The position numbers were made by a program, and so were the translations under genes. A stretch of 64,000 bases of DNA from Microthrixaceae bacterium (lineage in GTDB: Bacteria; Actinomycetota; Acidimicrobiia; Acidimicrobiales; Microtrichaceae): positions 1 to 64,000 of the forward strand of contig JAMLGJ010000018.1 of NCBI GenBank assembly GCA_023958095.1, written 5' to 3'. Under the pieces are notes generated by a model. That model was given only the letters and a program-made list of their open reading frames with translations, was not told where the DNA came from and searched no databases. Of the stretch, positions 1 to 8,117 are shown one piece after another (the first letter of the stretch is position 1; every line of letters starts with the position of its first letter).

Positions 1-383
1 CGCGGGGGAACCGGTTCCGCGCGCGAGCGTGGAGGGCCCGGGGGCCCTCCACGTCTCCGCTCTCCAGGTCCACGGATCAGATCGGTCCGTGCTGATCCAC
101 AGCGGGGCAATCGCCCGTTGCCCGTGCCATGGGGGGTCGGTTTCGCTACTTGCTCCCCGCCGGTACTGAGCGACCACACTGTGAGTACTCCGCCTTTGAA
201 TGCGGTGTTACTCGACCGACGGTTCGACGCATCCCCTGATGTGCCTTGTGTTGACGAGAGTACTGAACATCAGAATGTGACGAACGTCAACGGCCAATTT
301 CGCGGGATTGTCGGAATCTGCGCGTTTGACCGATGATTTCGATCCATCCCGTTCCGTCTACTTGACGGTTCAAGGTCGTTTCG
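1..383. other. Non-coding stretch at window start
   Basis: I see no convincing gene here. Short open frames exist but have no supporting start signals or recognisable protein. The first 55 bases hold two perfect inverted repeats: a 12-bp palindrome at 7-18 and the hairpin described at 28-53. Bases 160-380 are visibly less GC-rich than the genes around them, as expected for a non-coding region between transcription units. The VOC gene on the minus strand ends at its right edge. Confidence 0.6.
28..53. terminator. GC-rich hairpin, possible terminator
   Basis: A perfect 12-bp inverted repeat, arms 28-39 and 42-53, with only two bases between. The stem is very GC-rich and has no T-tract. It could terminate a gene that lies left of the window, but that gene is not visible. 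Confidence 0.4.
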
Positions 384-929
384 TCATGGAACCGACACCT
401 CGCGGCGAGGTTCGTGTGCCCGGAAGCCCCGGGGAGGTTCGTCGTGGGTGGGATCGGGGTCGGAGATCACCTCGAGGGCCCTGCTGCGGTCGGCGTCGTT
501 GAGTGCCCTGGTGTCGAGGCACCACTCGACCAGGGTCCCGTTGGGGTCGTTCGTGTAGGCCGAACGGCAGAACCCGTGGTCGATCTCGACCGCCTCGTGG
601 CCGTGGTCGAGCCACCTCTCGATGACCGCATCGAAGTGCTGCTCGTCGACTGCGGTGAAGGCCAGGTGGTTCACCCAGTCCGGGAGCCCCACCGCCCTGG
701 ACAGGGCCGAATCGAACTCGGGGTAGTCGCCGTGCAGCTCCCAGAACGCGATCATCGAACCACCGCCCCCCGAGGGATCCTCGGTTCGGTAGAAGACGTG
801 CTTGGCCCAGCCGCCCTCCGGTGTCGGGTTCACCACCGCCTTGACGAGGGTGAACCCCATCGCCTCGGTGTAGAACTCGTGCGTGGCGGCCAGGTCGTTG
901 GTCGCCAGGGCCACGTGGTGAAAGCTCAC
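384..929 (-). CDS. VOC (glyoxalase/bleomycin-resistance) family protein
   Basis: 181 residues starting at a GTG that overlaps the aat stop codon in a GTGA junction, so translation is probably coupled. It has the vicinal-oxygen-chelate fold pattern: HHVAL at the start (H5), a central NHLAF (H88) and LVEW (E135), the usual metal-ligand positions, with a SAYTNDPNGTLVEW stretch typical of the second beta-alpha-beta module. Such proteins are metal-dependent lyases, isomerases or dioxygenases; the substrate cannot be read from the sequence. About 40 C-terminal residues are Pro/Arg-rich and probably unstructured. It is the third gene of the reverse operon after the hydroxyacyl-CoA dehydrogenase and aat. 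Confidence 0.85.
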   Translation of the reverse strand: MSFHHVALATNDLAATHEFYTEAMGFTLVKAVVNPTPEGGWAKHVFYRTEDPSGGGGSMIAFWELHGDYPEFDSALSRAVGLPDWVNHLAFTAVDEQHFDAVIERWLDHGHEAVEIDHGFCRSAYTNDPNGTLVEWCLDTRALNDADRSRALEVISDPDPTHDEPPRGFRAHEPRREVSVP

Positions 930-1636
930 TTCGGTCCCCCCTTGTCGTGGGTCGGCCCGTCCCCTCCGGAGCCGACCGGACCAGCGTGCCACACCGGACC
1001 GGGCAGGGCCACGGCATCCGCGAGCCGGTCCAGGTACTCCTCCCGCGGGATCTCCACCACGCCGAGGCTCTCGAGGTGTGGGGTGCTCCACTGCACGTCC
1101 AGCAGTGCACCGGGCACCGGGCCCAGTACCTCCACGAGGCCGACCAGGGCGACCTTCGAGGCATCGGTTCGGCGGTGGAACATCGATTCCCCGGCGAAGA
1201 AGGCACCGATCGCCACCCCGTAGAGGCCGCCGGCGAGCTCGCCGTCCAACCAGGCCTCCACGCTGTGGGCCCATCCGAGCTCGTGAAGGCGCACGTAGGC
1301 GTCGATGAAGTCCTGGTCGATCCAACCGTGTGGCCGCTTCGGATCCGCGCAGGCGCGCACGACCTCCTCGAAGCAGCTGTCGATGGTCACCCGCATCCGC
1401 CTGGTGGAGCGTCGCAGGCTGCGCGACACACGAATCGAGTCCATCGGCAGGATTGCCCGGGGATCGGGTGAGAACCAGGCGATCGACCTCGGTACCGGCA
1501 TCGGGAACAACCCGGTGCGGTAGGCCTCGAGCAGCGTCCCGGGCTCCAGGTCGCCGCCGAGCGCGACGGGGCCCTCCGGGTCGCAGTCCCGCGGTGAGGG
1601 AAACGCCCAACGGCTCGGTGGCGGGACCTCTCCCAT
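926..1636 (-). CDS. aat: Leucyl/phenylalanyl-tRNA-protein transferase
   Basis: 236 residues from an ATG; a TTG two codons upstream is possible. The enzyme moves Leu or Phe from aminoacyl-tRNA to the N-terminus of proteins that start with Arg or Lys, marking them for ClpS/ClpAP degradation (N-end rule). Family signatures are all present: WAFPSP near residue 10, YRTGLFPMP at 39-47, IAWFSPDPRAILP at 52-64, the Gly-Tyr-acceptor region GLYGVAIGAFFAGESMFHR near 137-155, TDASKVAL, and VQWSTPHLESLG near 181-192. Length matches the family. It lies 33 nt after the dehydrogenase gene and overlaps the VOC gene by 4 nt. Confidence 0.95.
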   Translation of the reverse strand: MGEVPPPSRWAFPSPRDCDPEGPVALGGDLEPGTLLEAYRTGLFPMPVPRSIAWFSPDPRAILPMDSIRVSRSLRRSTRRMRVTIDSCFEEVVRACADPKRPHGWIDQDFIDAYVRLHELGWAHSVEAWLDGELAGGLYGVAIGAFFAGESMFHRRTDASKVALVGLVEVLGPVPGALLDVQWSTPHLESLGVVEIPREEYLDRLADAVALPGPVWHAGPVGSGGDGPTHDKGGPK

Positions 1637-1669
1637 CGCCAACCAGCGCGGAGCCGGCGCCGGAATCCC

Positions 1670-2524
1670 CTACTTGTTGTAGTCGTAGAAGCCGGTGCCG
1701 CTCTTGCGTCCCAGGTGCCCGGCGGAGACCATGCGGCGCAGCGACGGAACCGCTGCGTAGTTGGGGTCCCTGAACTCCTCGTAGAGGGCATCGAGGATCG
1801 ACAGCGAGGTGTCGAGGCCGACCAGGTCCAACAGGGCCAGGGGCCCCATCGGGAAGTTGCAGCCACCCTTCATGGCGGTGTCGATGTCCTCGGCGCTCGC
1901 GGTTCCGTTCTCGAGCATTCGTGCGGCGTTGTTCAGGTAGGGGAACAACAGCGCGTTGACGATGAACCCGGCACGATCCTTGACCCGCACCGGTGACTTC
2001 CCGCACGCCTCCGCGAACGACACCGCCGCGGTGATCGTCTCCTCCGATGCGGTCAGCGGCGCGATCACCTCCACCAACGACATCATCGGTGCGGGATTGA
2101 AGAAGTGGACTCCGCAGACCTGCTCGGGCCGGTTCGTCGCCACCGCCATCTCGATCACCGGCAGGGTGGAGGTGTTCGTGGCGAGGATCGCCTCGGGCTT
2201 GCAGATGCTGTCCAGCTCGGAGAACAGGGGCAGCTTCACCTCGAGGTCCTCCACCACCGACTCGATCACGAGGTCGCAGTCGACGAGGTCACCGAGGTGG
2301 TCCGTGGCGGTCACCCGGGCGAGGGTCGCCTCGGCATCGGACTGATCGAGCTTGCCCCGCTCGACCTGCTTGCCGAGTGACTTCTCGAGTCCGTCACGCA
2401 TGGCATCCGCGGAGCTCTGGGACCTGGAGCGCAGCACCACGTCCACGCCCGCCTTCGCGGCGACCTCCGCGATTCCGGAGCCCATGATGCCCGAGCCGAG
2501 TATCCCCACACGTTGGATCGTCAT
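1670..2524 (-). CDS. 3-hydroxybutyryl/3-hydroxyacyl-CoA dehydrogenase
   Basis: 284 residues, the usual length of stand-alone NAD-dependent short-chain 3-hydroxyacyl-CoA dehydrogenases (FadB2/Hbd type). The N-terminal Rossmann fold begins at once with VGILGSGIMG (G10, G12, G15), which supports this ATG over upstream starts. The catalytic His lies in CGVHFFNPAP, followed by MMSLVE, and the C-terminal dimerisation domain carries DRAGFIVNALLFPYLN. It oxidises 3-hydroxyacyl-CoA to 3-ketoacyl-CoA in beta-oxidation or butanoate metabolism. Upstream on its strand a TTGACC and a TAACCT hexamer about 19 nt apart end 8 nt before the start, so the message may be leaderless. First gene of a three-gene operon. 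Confidence 0.92.
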   Translation of the reverse strand: MTIQRVGILGSGIMGSGIAEVAAKAGVDVVLRSRSQSSADAMRDGLEKSLGKQVERGKLDQSDAEATLARVTATDHLGDLVDCDLVIESVVEDLEVKLPLFSELDSICKPEAILATNTSTLPVIEMAVATNRPEQVCGVHFFNPAPMMSLVEVIAPLTASEETITAAVSFAEACGKSPVRVKDRAGFIVNALLFPYLNNAARMLENGTASAEDIDTAMKGGCNFPMGPLALLDLVGLDTSLSILDALYEEFRDPNYAAVPSLRRMVSAGHLGRKSGTGFYDYNK

Positions 2525-2595
2525 GGGCGCAGAGGTTATCGACGGGTGACGTCCCGGGGTCAACTCCTGCGCTGCGCACGCGGCAGGATGTAACG

Positions 2596-3267
2596 GTGAC
2601 AGGTTCGCTCGCACTAGTCGGTGGTGACCCCTTCGGTGCCACCCATGGCCACCACGACGCCTTCCTCGAGGCGGGTACGAAGGTCACGCTGTTGCCCACG
2701 GCCATGGCGTTCGAGAACCCGGCTCCACACATCGACGCGGCGCGGGCGCACCTCGAAGCCCTCGGCGTGTCCCTGGAGGTCGTCCCGGTCTACACGCGAG
2801 CCGATGCCCTCGAGCGTGCCAACGCGCAGAAGGTCGCGGGCGCCGAGGTGCTGTACCTCACCGGTGGGTCCCCGATGCACCTGCGCTCGGTCCTCGTCGG
2901 AACGCCGCTGCTCGAAGCAGGTGTGGCTGCATGGGAGGGGGGAACCACCGTCGTCGCGGCGGCGGAGTCCAACTCGGTGCTGTGCACGCACATGGTCGAC
3001 AACCGCGGCGGAGCCTTCACGGTGGGCATCGGCCTCATCACCACCCTGACCGCGATCGGGCGCTTCGACCACTGGTCCCACGACAAGTGGCACCGCACCG
3101 TGGCGCTGGCCCCGCGGGACCTGCCGGTGGTCGGCATAGACGAGGCGACCTCGTTGCTGCGCGCCGCGGACGGCACCTGGAGCACCCATGGGTCCGGAGA
3201 GGTGCACGTGTTCGTGAACGGGTCCGCAGCGACCCTGGACGACCTCCCGGACCGACTCGCCGGGTGA
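2596..3267 (+). CDS. Peptidase S51-like / class I glutamine amidotransferase-like protein
   Basis: 223 residues from a GTG. The pattern of beta strands and glycine turns (ALVGGDPF, AEVLYLTGGSPMHLRSVL, VVAAAESNSV) resembles the dipeptidase E/cyanophycinase family, in which a strand-turn element carries the nucleophile as GxSAG. Here that element reads AAESNSV: a serine is present but the flanking glycines are not, so peptidase activity is doubtful. It may be a diverged S51 relative. It stands alone, divergent from the dehydrogenase operon, and its stop lies 2 nt from the stop of the convergent cyclophilin gene. Confidence 0.7.
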   Translation: MTGSLALVGGDPFGATHGHHDAFLEAGTKVTLLPTAMAFENPAPHIDAARAHLEALGVSLEVVPVYTRADALERANAQKVAGAEVLYLTGGSPMHLRSVLVGTPLLEAGVAAWEGGTTVVAAAESNSVLCTHMVDNRGGAFTVGIGLITTLTAIGRFDHWSHDKWHRTVALAPRDLPVVGIDEATSLLRAADGTWSTHGSGEVHVFVNGSAATLDDLPDRLAG

Positions 3268-3269
3268 GC

Positions 3270-4133
3270 TCAGGGCTCGATCGGCGACTCCACGATCCGA
3301 ACGTCGTTGATCAGCACCTCGCTGGTGGGGGTCTGGTCCGCGCCACCCAGCTCCCCGATGGCGTCCACCACCTCGGTGCCCCGGGTGACCTGTCCGAAGA
3401 GGCTGTAGGCGTTGGTCAGCTGGGCACCACCCCCGGGCAGGACGACGAAGAACTGGGTGGCCCCGGTGTCGGGTCCGCGGTTCGCCATCGCCACCGAGTA
3501 GTCCACGTAGTCCTCCGCCGACGGGGGCAGTTCGTCGGGGATCGTGTAGCCGACGTCGTTGCTCCCGTCGGGGGTCCCGTCACCGTCACCGGCCTGGATC
3601 ACGAACCCGGGTACGACGCGGTGGAACGGCACGTCCTCGTAGTAGCGGTAGCGGGAGAGCACCACGAAGTTGTTGACCGTGACCGGTGCCCGCAGCGCGT
3701 CCAGCTCGATGGTGAAGGTGCCCAGGGTGGTGTCCACCTCCGCGGAGTAGCTGGTGGTCGCCGGGTCGATGCACATCTCCGGAGGCGCCTCGAAGGTGCT
3801 GTGGCGCTCGGAGCTGCGTTCCGGCGGCGGGCAGGCGGTCGAGGTGGTCCCGTCCGCCTGCACCGTCGGTGCAGGTTCGCCGTCCGGCGCGGGTGTCGTG
3901 GAGGTGGGATCCGCAGCCCCCCCGGGGTCGGCACCGTCGGCTACCGCTTCCGTGTCGCCGTCGCTCCCGGTGTCATCCCCGCCGGAGGCGAAGGCCCACA
4001 CGAGTCCCGCCACGAGTCCCACCAGCACCACCAGTGCGACCACGACGAGGGGTCCTCGCCGCCCGGGCTGTTCCGTGGCCGCGTACTCGCGGTTCGCCCG
4101 TTGCCTGGCTCGCTTCTCTGCATTGGTTCCCAT
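3270..4133 (-). CDS. Membrane-anchored cyclophilin-type peptidyl-prolyl isomerase
   Basis: 287 residues. A basic N-terminus (EKRARQRANRE) is followed by one membrane helix at about residues 28-50, a long Asp/Thr/Pro-rich linker, and a cyclophilin domain from about 125 to the end. Domain hallmarks are TLGTFTIEL, PVTVNNFVVL, FHRVVPGFVIQAGD, GATQFFVVL and SLFGQVTRG. It should catalyse prolyl cis-trans isomerisation during folding of exported proteins at the outer face of the membrane. The ATG was chosen because it begins the conserved basic segment. A TACACT hexamer 8 nt upstream suggests a leaderless or nearly leaderless transcript. Divergent from lysC. Confidence 0.92.
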   Translation of the reverse strand: MGTNAEKRARQRANREYAATEQPGRRGPLVVVALVVLVGLVAGLVWAFASGGDDTGSDGDTEAVADGADPGGAADPTSTTPAPDGEPAPTVQADGTTSTACPPPERSSERHSTFEAPPEMCIDPATTSYSAEVDTTLGTFTIELDALRAPVTVNNFVVLSRYRYYEDVPFHRVVPGFVIQAGDGDGTPDGSNDVGYTIPDELPPSAEDYVDYSVAMANRGPDTGATQFFVVLPGGGAQLTNAYSLFGQVTRGTEVVDAIGELGGADQTPTSEVLINDVRIVESPIEP

Positions 4134-4222
4134 CGCCGTGAAGTGTAGGAATCCCGCCGTGGTGTGCCAGCCACCGCCGTGGGTGCTGGAGGGGCCGTTG
4201 AGGACCGCCCCGCGACCGGCTG

Positions 4223-4228
4223 TACGTT
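4223..4228 (+). promoter_or_regulatory. -10 box of lysC (leaderless geometry)
   Basis: TACGTT ends exactly 6 nt before the lysC GTG, and no ribosome-binding site precedes the start. TTGAGG at 4198-4203 may be the -35 element (19-nt spacing). Confidence 0.5.
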
Positions 4229-4234
4229 GGTGCC

Positions 4235-5458
4235 GTGGCAGTACTGGTCCAGAAGTTCGGCGGCACGTCGGTGGCCGACCCGGATCGCATCGGTGAGGTC
4301 GCGTCACACGTGGCCCGGTGCCGCAAGCGCGGCGACGACGTCGTGCTGGTGGTCTCCGCGATGGGCAAGGAGACCGACGAGCTGTTGCGCCTCGCCGGCG
4401 ACGTGTCTGCCCGCCGTCCGGGGCGCGAGATGGACATGCTCATCACCGCGGGTGAGCGCAAGGCGATCTCACTGGTCTCCATGGCGCTGAACGGACTCGG
4501 CGTTCCCGCGGAGTGCTACACCGGCAGCCAGGCGGGCTTCGTCACCGACGTGAACCACTCCAACGCGAAGATCATCGAGGTACGTCCCGAACGCATACGT
4601 GCCGCGCTCTCCGCCGGGGTGGTGCCCGTGGTGGCCGGGGCACAGGGCGTGTCGCTCGAACAGAACGTGACCTTCCTCGGCCGCGGCGGCTCCGACACCA
4701 CCGCGGTGGCCCTGGCCAAGGCCCTCGACGCCGATGCCTGTGAGCTGTACACCGACGTCTCGGGAGTCTTCACCACCGATCCGCGGGTCGTTCCCGAGGC
4801 GCGCAGGATGCACCGCATCACCTTCGACGAGATGCTGGAGATGACTGCCGCCGGCTGCCCCAAGCCGGCGATGCGTTCCGTGGAGTACGCCCACCGTCAC
4901 CACGTGCCCCTGCACGTCCGCTCGGCCTTCACCTGGGAGCCGGGTACCTGGGTCACCGAGGAGGATCCCGAGATGGAAGCTGCCCTGATACGAGCCGTGG
5001 TCAGCGACGACACCGAGGCCAAGGTGACCGTTGCGGGCGTGCCCGACCGTCCGGGCATCGCAGGGTCGTTGTTCCGCAGGTTGGCCGACGCGGACGTCAA
5101 CGTCGACATGATCGTCCAGAACGTGTCGGTGGGAGGGGTGACCGACATCTCCTTCACCGTGCCCGACGGCCAGCTCGAGACGGCGATGGAGATATGCGGT
5201 TCCGAGCGCGCGGCGATGGATGCGGCCGGGGTCAGCAGCGACGTGGACATCGCCAAGGTCTCCGTCGTGGGTGCCGGCATGAAGTCCAACCCGGGCGTCG
5301 CGGCGATGATGTTCGAGACCCTCGCCGCCAACGACATCAACATCGAGATGATCTCGACCTCGGCCATCCGGATCTCCGCGGTGGTGCCTCGCGGAGATGC
5401 CGACCGGGCCGTGCAGGTCCTCCACGAGGTCTACGAGCTGGCCGACACGACCTTCTAG
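4235..5458 (+). CDS. lysC: Aspartate kinase
   Basis: 407 residues. It phosphorylates L-aspartate, the first step to lysine, methionine, threonine and diaminopimelate. The kinase domain has KFGGTSV at 7-13, the GGSDTTAVALA loop near 151 and TDVSGVFTTDPR at 173-184. Two C-terminal ACT domains follow; VDMIVQNVS and VSVVGAGM mark the effector-binding elements, so lysine/threonine feedback is expected from the family. The segment MEAALIRAVV beginning at residue 247 matches the position where Corynebacterium lysC starts its separate beta subunit, and it has its own GAGGAGGA upstream. The gene is followed 96 nt later by asd. Confidence 0.97.
   Translation: MAVLVQKFGGTSVADPDRIGEVASHVARCRKRGDDVVLVVSAMGKETDELLRLAGDVSARRPGREMDMLITAGERKAISLVSMALNGLGVPAECYTGSQAGFVTDVNHSNAKIIEVRPERIRAALSAGVVPVVAGAQGVSLEQNVTFLGRGGSDTTAVALAKALDADACELYTDVSGVFTTDPRVVPEARRMHRITFDEMLEMTAAGCPKPAMRSVEYAHRHHVPLHVRSAFTWEPGTWVTEEDPEMEAALIRAVVSDDTEAKVTVAGVPDRPGIAGSLFRRLADADVNVDMIVQNVSVGGVTDISFTVPDGQLETAMEICGSERAAMDAAGVSSDVDIAKVSVVGAGMKSNPGVAAMMFETLAANDINIEMISTSAIRISAVVPRGDADRAVQVLHEVYELADTTF
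4958..4975 (+). promoter_or_regulatory. Internal ribosome-binding site and ATG for lysC beta subunit
   Basis: GAGGAGGA at 4958-4965 stands 7 nt before an in-frame ATG at 4973. Initiation here would give a 161-residue regulatory subunit made of the two ACT domains, as known for alpha2beta2 aspartate kinases of Corynebacterium and Bacillus. The signal is seen; its use is inferred. Confidence 0.65.
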
Positions 5459-5542
5459 GCCGGGAGCGCCCGGCTGCCCGGGCCCCTCCGGCCGGGAGCT
5501 TCCGGGCGTGCAAAGCGCTGCTGGTGGGGCCCGCCCGGTCGG

Positions 5543-6571
<1,029 letters not shown>

Positions 6572-6590
6572 CCTCGCCACAGAGGGTTGT

Positions 6591-6631
6591 TCACGTGGGT
6601 GGGTCCTCCAGTCACATGGGTGGGTCCTCCA
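6591..6631. repeat. Tandem 21-bp duplication at a gene end
   Basis: Two copies (6591-6610 and 6612-6631) differ at one base in 20. The right copy contains the last codons and stop of the MazG gene. Because the period is 21, the left copy repeats the same reading frame after the stop (EDPP then T instead of M, then another stop). Confidence 0.8.
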
Positions 6632-6866
6632 CGTAGCGGTCAGCAGCGTCCTGCAACGACAGGCCGAGCTGGTTGGCCAGCGATGCCAGCCATGCGAGCA
6701 CGTCCCCGAGCTCGTGGAGCTGTTGTTCGGGGGTTCCCTTGCGGACCGCCTGGGCGAGCTCGCCGACCTCCTCGCAGAGCCAGGCGACCGTGGAGGGCAT
6801 GCCCCGTTCCCGGTCGCCCTCTCCGTAGAGGGACTCCATCAGCTCCTGGAACTGCGCGATGTGCAT
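6612..6866 (-). CDS. MazG-like nucleotide pyrophosphohydrolase
   Basis: 84 residues, a single all-alpha NTP pyrophosphohydrolase module. It carries the metal-binding acidic pattern CEEVGELAQAV near residues 31-41 and HELGDVLAWLASLANQ near 51-66, the EExxE and ExxD motifs of the MazG fold. Such small proteins hydrolyse (d)NTPs to monophosphates, often as house-cleaning enzymes; the substrate is unknown. The ATG is preferred to the GTG one codon upstream because a TAGGTT hexamer ends exactly 6 nt before it. It is convergent with asd. Confidence 0.85.
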   Translation of the reverse strand: MHIAQFQELMESLYGEGDRERGMPSTVAWLCEEVGELAQAVRKGTPEQQLHELGDVLAWLASLANQLGLSLQDAADRYVEDPPM

Positions 6867-6872
6867 CACCGG

Positions 6873-6878
6873 AACCTA
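6873..6878 (-). promoter_or_regulatory. -10 box of the MazG gene (leaderless geometry)
   Basis: On the minus strand TAGGTT ends exactly 6 nt before the ATG at 6866. No ribosome-binding site is present. Confidence 0.5.
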
Positions 6879-6917
6879 GGGGCAGCGGGCGCACCCGGGG
6901 GCGCAACCGCCGGTGGT

Positions 6918-7430
6918 TCAGGACTTCATGAACACGTGGACCGTGAACAGGGTCCGGTAGCCGTTGCAGTTGCCCCAGACCGCGGCGGTGCCGATCTGGT
7001 CGAACGAGGGGTCGAGCACGTTCGCCCGGTGCCCCGGGGAGTTCATGTAGGCGGTGTGGATCTGCGAGACGTTGCCACCCATCCCCACGTTCTCCCCGAG
7101 CTTGCGCCAGTTGGGCGGGGCCCCATCCGCGAGACGTGAGTGCCAGATCCGGCACGAGTTGCGCAGCTGCTGGGCCCACGCGTCGGCCTTGACGTCGAGC
7201 GCAAGGTTCTCCCGCAGCGGAGGCAGGCCGGCCTCGGCACGCGAGGCGTTCACATGGTTGCGCACCGCGTTCTGCTCCGAGCGGTTCGACTCGCACGCTC
7301 CGAGGAGGCCGACGGCGAGCAGGGCCACCAGGGCCAGCGCCAGCCGGCGCTGCAGTCGGCCCAGCCGCGCCCGACCGGTCCCGTGGCCACGGTGTGCATC
7401 GTGGTCTGGTTGGTGAACTGTTGTCGCCAC
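6918..7430 (-). CDS. CAP-domain (SCP/PR-1-like) lipoprotein
   Basis: About 170 residues from a GTG; the start is uncertain. A basic stretch and hydrophobic helix end in a lipobox (LLGAC), so the mature protein is probably lipid-anchored outside the membrane. The CAP domain follows: NASRAEAGLPPL, ALDVKADAWAQQL, WHSRL, GENVGMG, SPGHRANVLDPSFDQIG and FTVHVF, with the cavity histidines in WHS and GHR. The frame extends further upstream, but that part runs through the tRNA-Pro terminator and has low-complexity content, so I start downstream of it. The biochemical role of bacterial CAP proteins is poorly known. Confidence 0.82.
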   Translation of the reverse strand: MATTVHQPDHDAHRGHGTGRARLGRLQRRLALALVALLAVGLLGACESNRSEQNAVRNHVNASRAEAGLPPLRENLALDVKADAWAQQLRNSCRIWHSRLADGAPPNWRKLGENVGMGGNVSQIHTAYMNSPGHRANVLDPSFDQIGTAAVWGNCNGYRTLFTVHVFMKS

Positions 7431-7463
7431 GAGATGGACATCGGAGTGCCGGGTGCCCGTCTT

Positions 7464-7493
7464 GAAAAAGAAATGGGCACGAAACTCGTCGTG
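7464..7493 (-). terminator. Rho-independent terminator after tRNA-Pro
   Basis: On the minus strand a 5-bp stem (arms 7489-7493 and 7478-7482, 6-nt loop) is followed by a T-rich tract at 7473-7464. It lies about 85 nt after the tRNA gene, a rare T-tract in this GC-rich window. Confidence 0.55.
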
Positions 7494-7577
7494 GCTGCTC
7501 GAGGTCCACCGAGGTCCGCAACGGAGTCGTTGCGAACGGGTTTCGGGGCCGCACACCGTGTGCTCGGTGCCGGCCAC

Positions 7578-7654
7578 TGGTCGGGTGGGGGAGATTTGAA
7601 CTCCCGACCTCCTCGTCCCGAACGAGGCGCGCTGCCAAACTGCGCCACCACCCG
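7578..7654 (-). tRNA. tRNA-Pro (CGG)
   Basis: 77 nt including an encoded CCA (7578-7580). The acceptor stem pairs 7648-7654 with 7582-7588 (7 bp), discriminator A at 7581. The T arm (7589-7605) has a 5-bp stem and a 7-nt loop. The anticodon loop is TTCGGGA between CCTCG and CGAGG, giving anticodon CGG, which reads CCG codons. Confidence 0.96.
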
Positions 7655-7705
7655 TGGCCGGGACATCCTACATTCCGCCGCGCTCGCGGCAGAACCCGGC
7701 GCGCC

Positions 7706-8083
7706 TCAGGCCTCGAGCAGCTCCAGGGCGTTCCTGCGCAGCTCACCGGCTTCGAGGGGCTTGGCCATCCAGCGGTCGGCACCGGAGCGTTCCGCGATGA
7801 AGCGGTCGGCTTCGCGGTCCACCAACAACAGCACGGGGACCGGCTCGAGACGACCCGCGCCGGCCTCCAGGTGGAGGTCGATCGTCGCTGCGACACCGCC
7901 CATCGAGCCCACCTGCAGGTCACAGACCACCAGGTCCGGTTCGTGTTCCGCCACCGCGGGGCGCAGCTCCCGGCCCGAACGGATGTGCACGAGCGAGTGC
8001 TCGTCGTCGCCCACGGCGGCGTCCACCTCGGAGAAGGTCGGGTCGTCGTCGGTCACCACCAGGATCAGCTTGGGCTCGCTCAC
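7706..8083 (-). CDS. Single-domain response-regulator-like receiver protein
   Basis: 125 residues, a lone receiver domain with no output domain. The acidic pocket (TDDDP near residue 11), a phospho-acceptor Asp in VVCDLQVG near 50 and the conserved Lys in AKPLE near 108 are all present. The switch Ser/Thr position reads LLLVD, so it may be degenerate in signalling. The GTG start gives SEPKLILVVTDDD; TAGTTT lies 8 nt upstream. It follows two ArsA-like ATPase genes on the same strand with a 34-nt gap, so it may act with them. No histidine kinase is nearby. Confidence 0.82.
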   Translation of the reverse strand: MSEPKLILVVTDDDPTFSEVDAAVGDDEHSLVHIRSGRELRPAVAEHEPDLVVCDLQVGSMGGVAATIDLHLEAGAGRLEPVPVLLLVDREADRFIAERSGADRWMAKPLEAGELRRNALELLEA

Positions 8084-8117
8084 GGCACCCGAAACTACTG
8101 CGATCGAGGTCCGTCGC

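Noticed and set aside
118-502. Two short forward reading frames before the VOC gene
   Set aside because: No start signals, low-complexity composition, and partly antisense to the VOC gene.
947-1773. Long forward frames opposite aat
   Set aside because: Typical GC-rich antisense shadows without domain or start evidence.
384-2006. A 540-codon minus-strand open frame
   Set aside because: Only its last 181 codons, from GTG 929, encode the VOC protein; the rest is an out-of-frame shadow of aat and the dehydrogenase.
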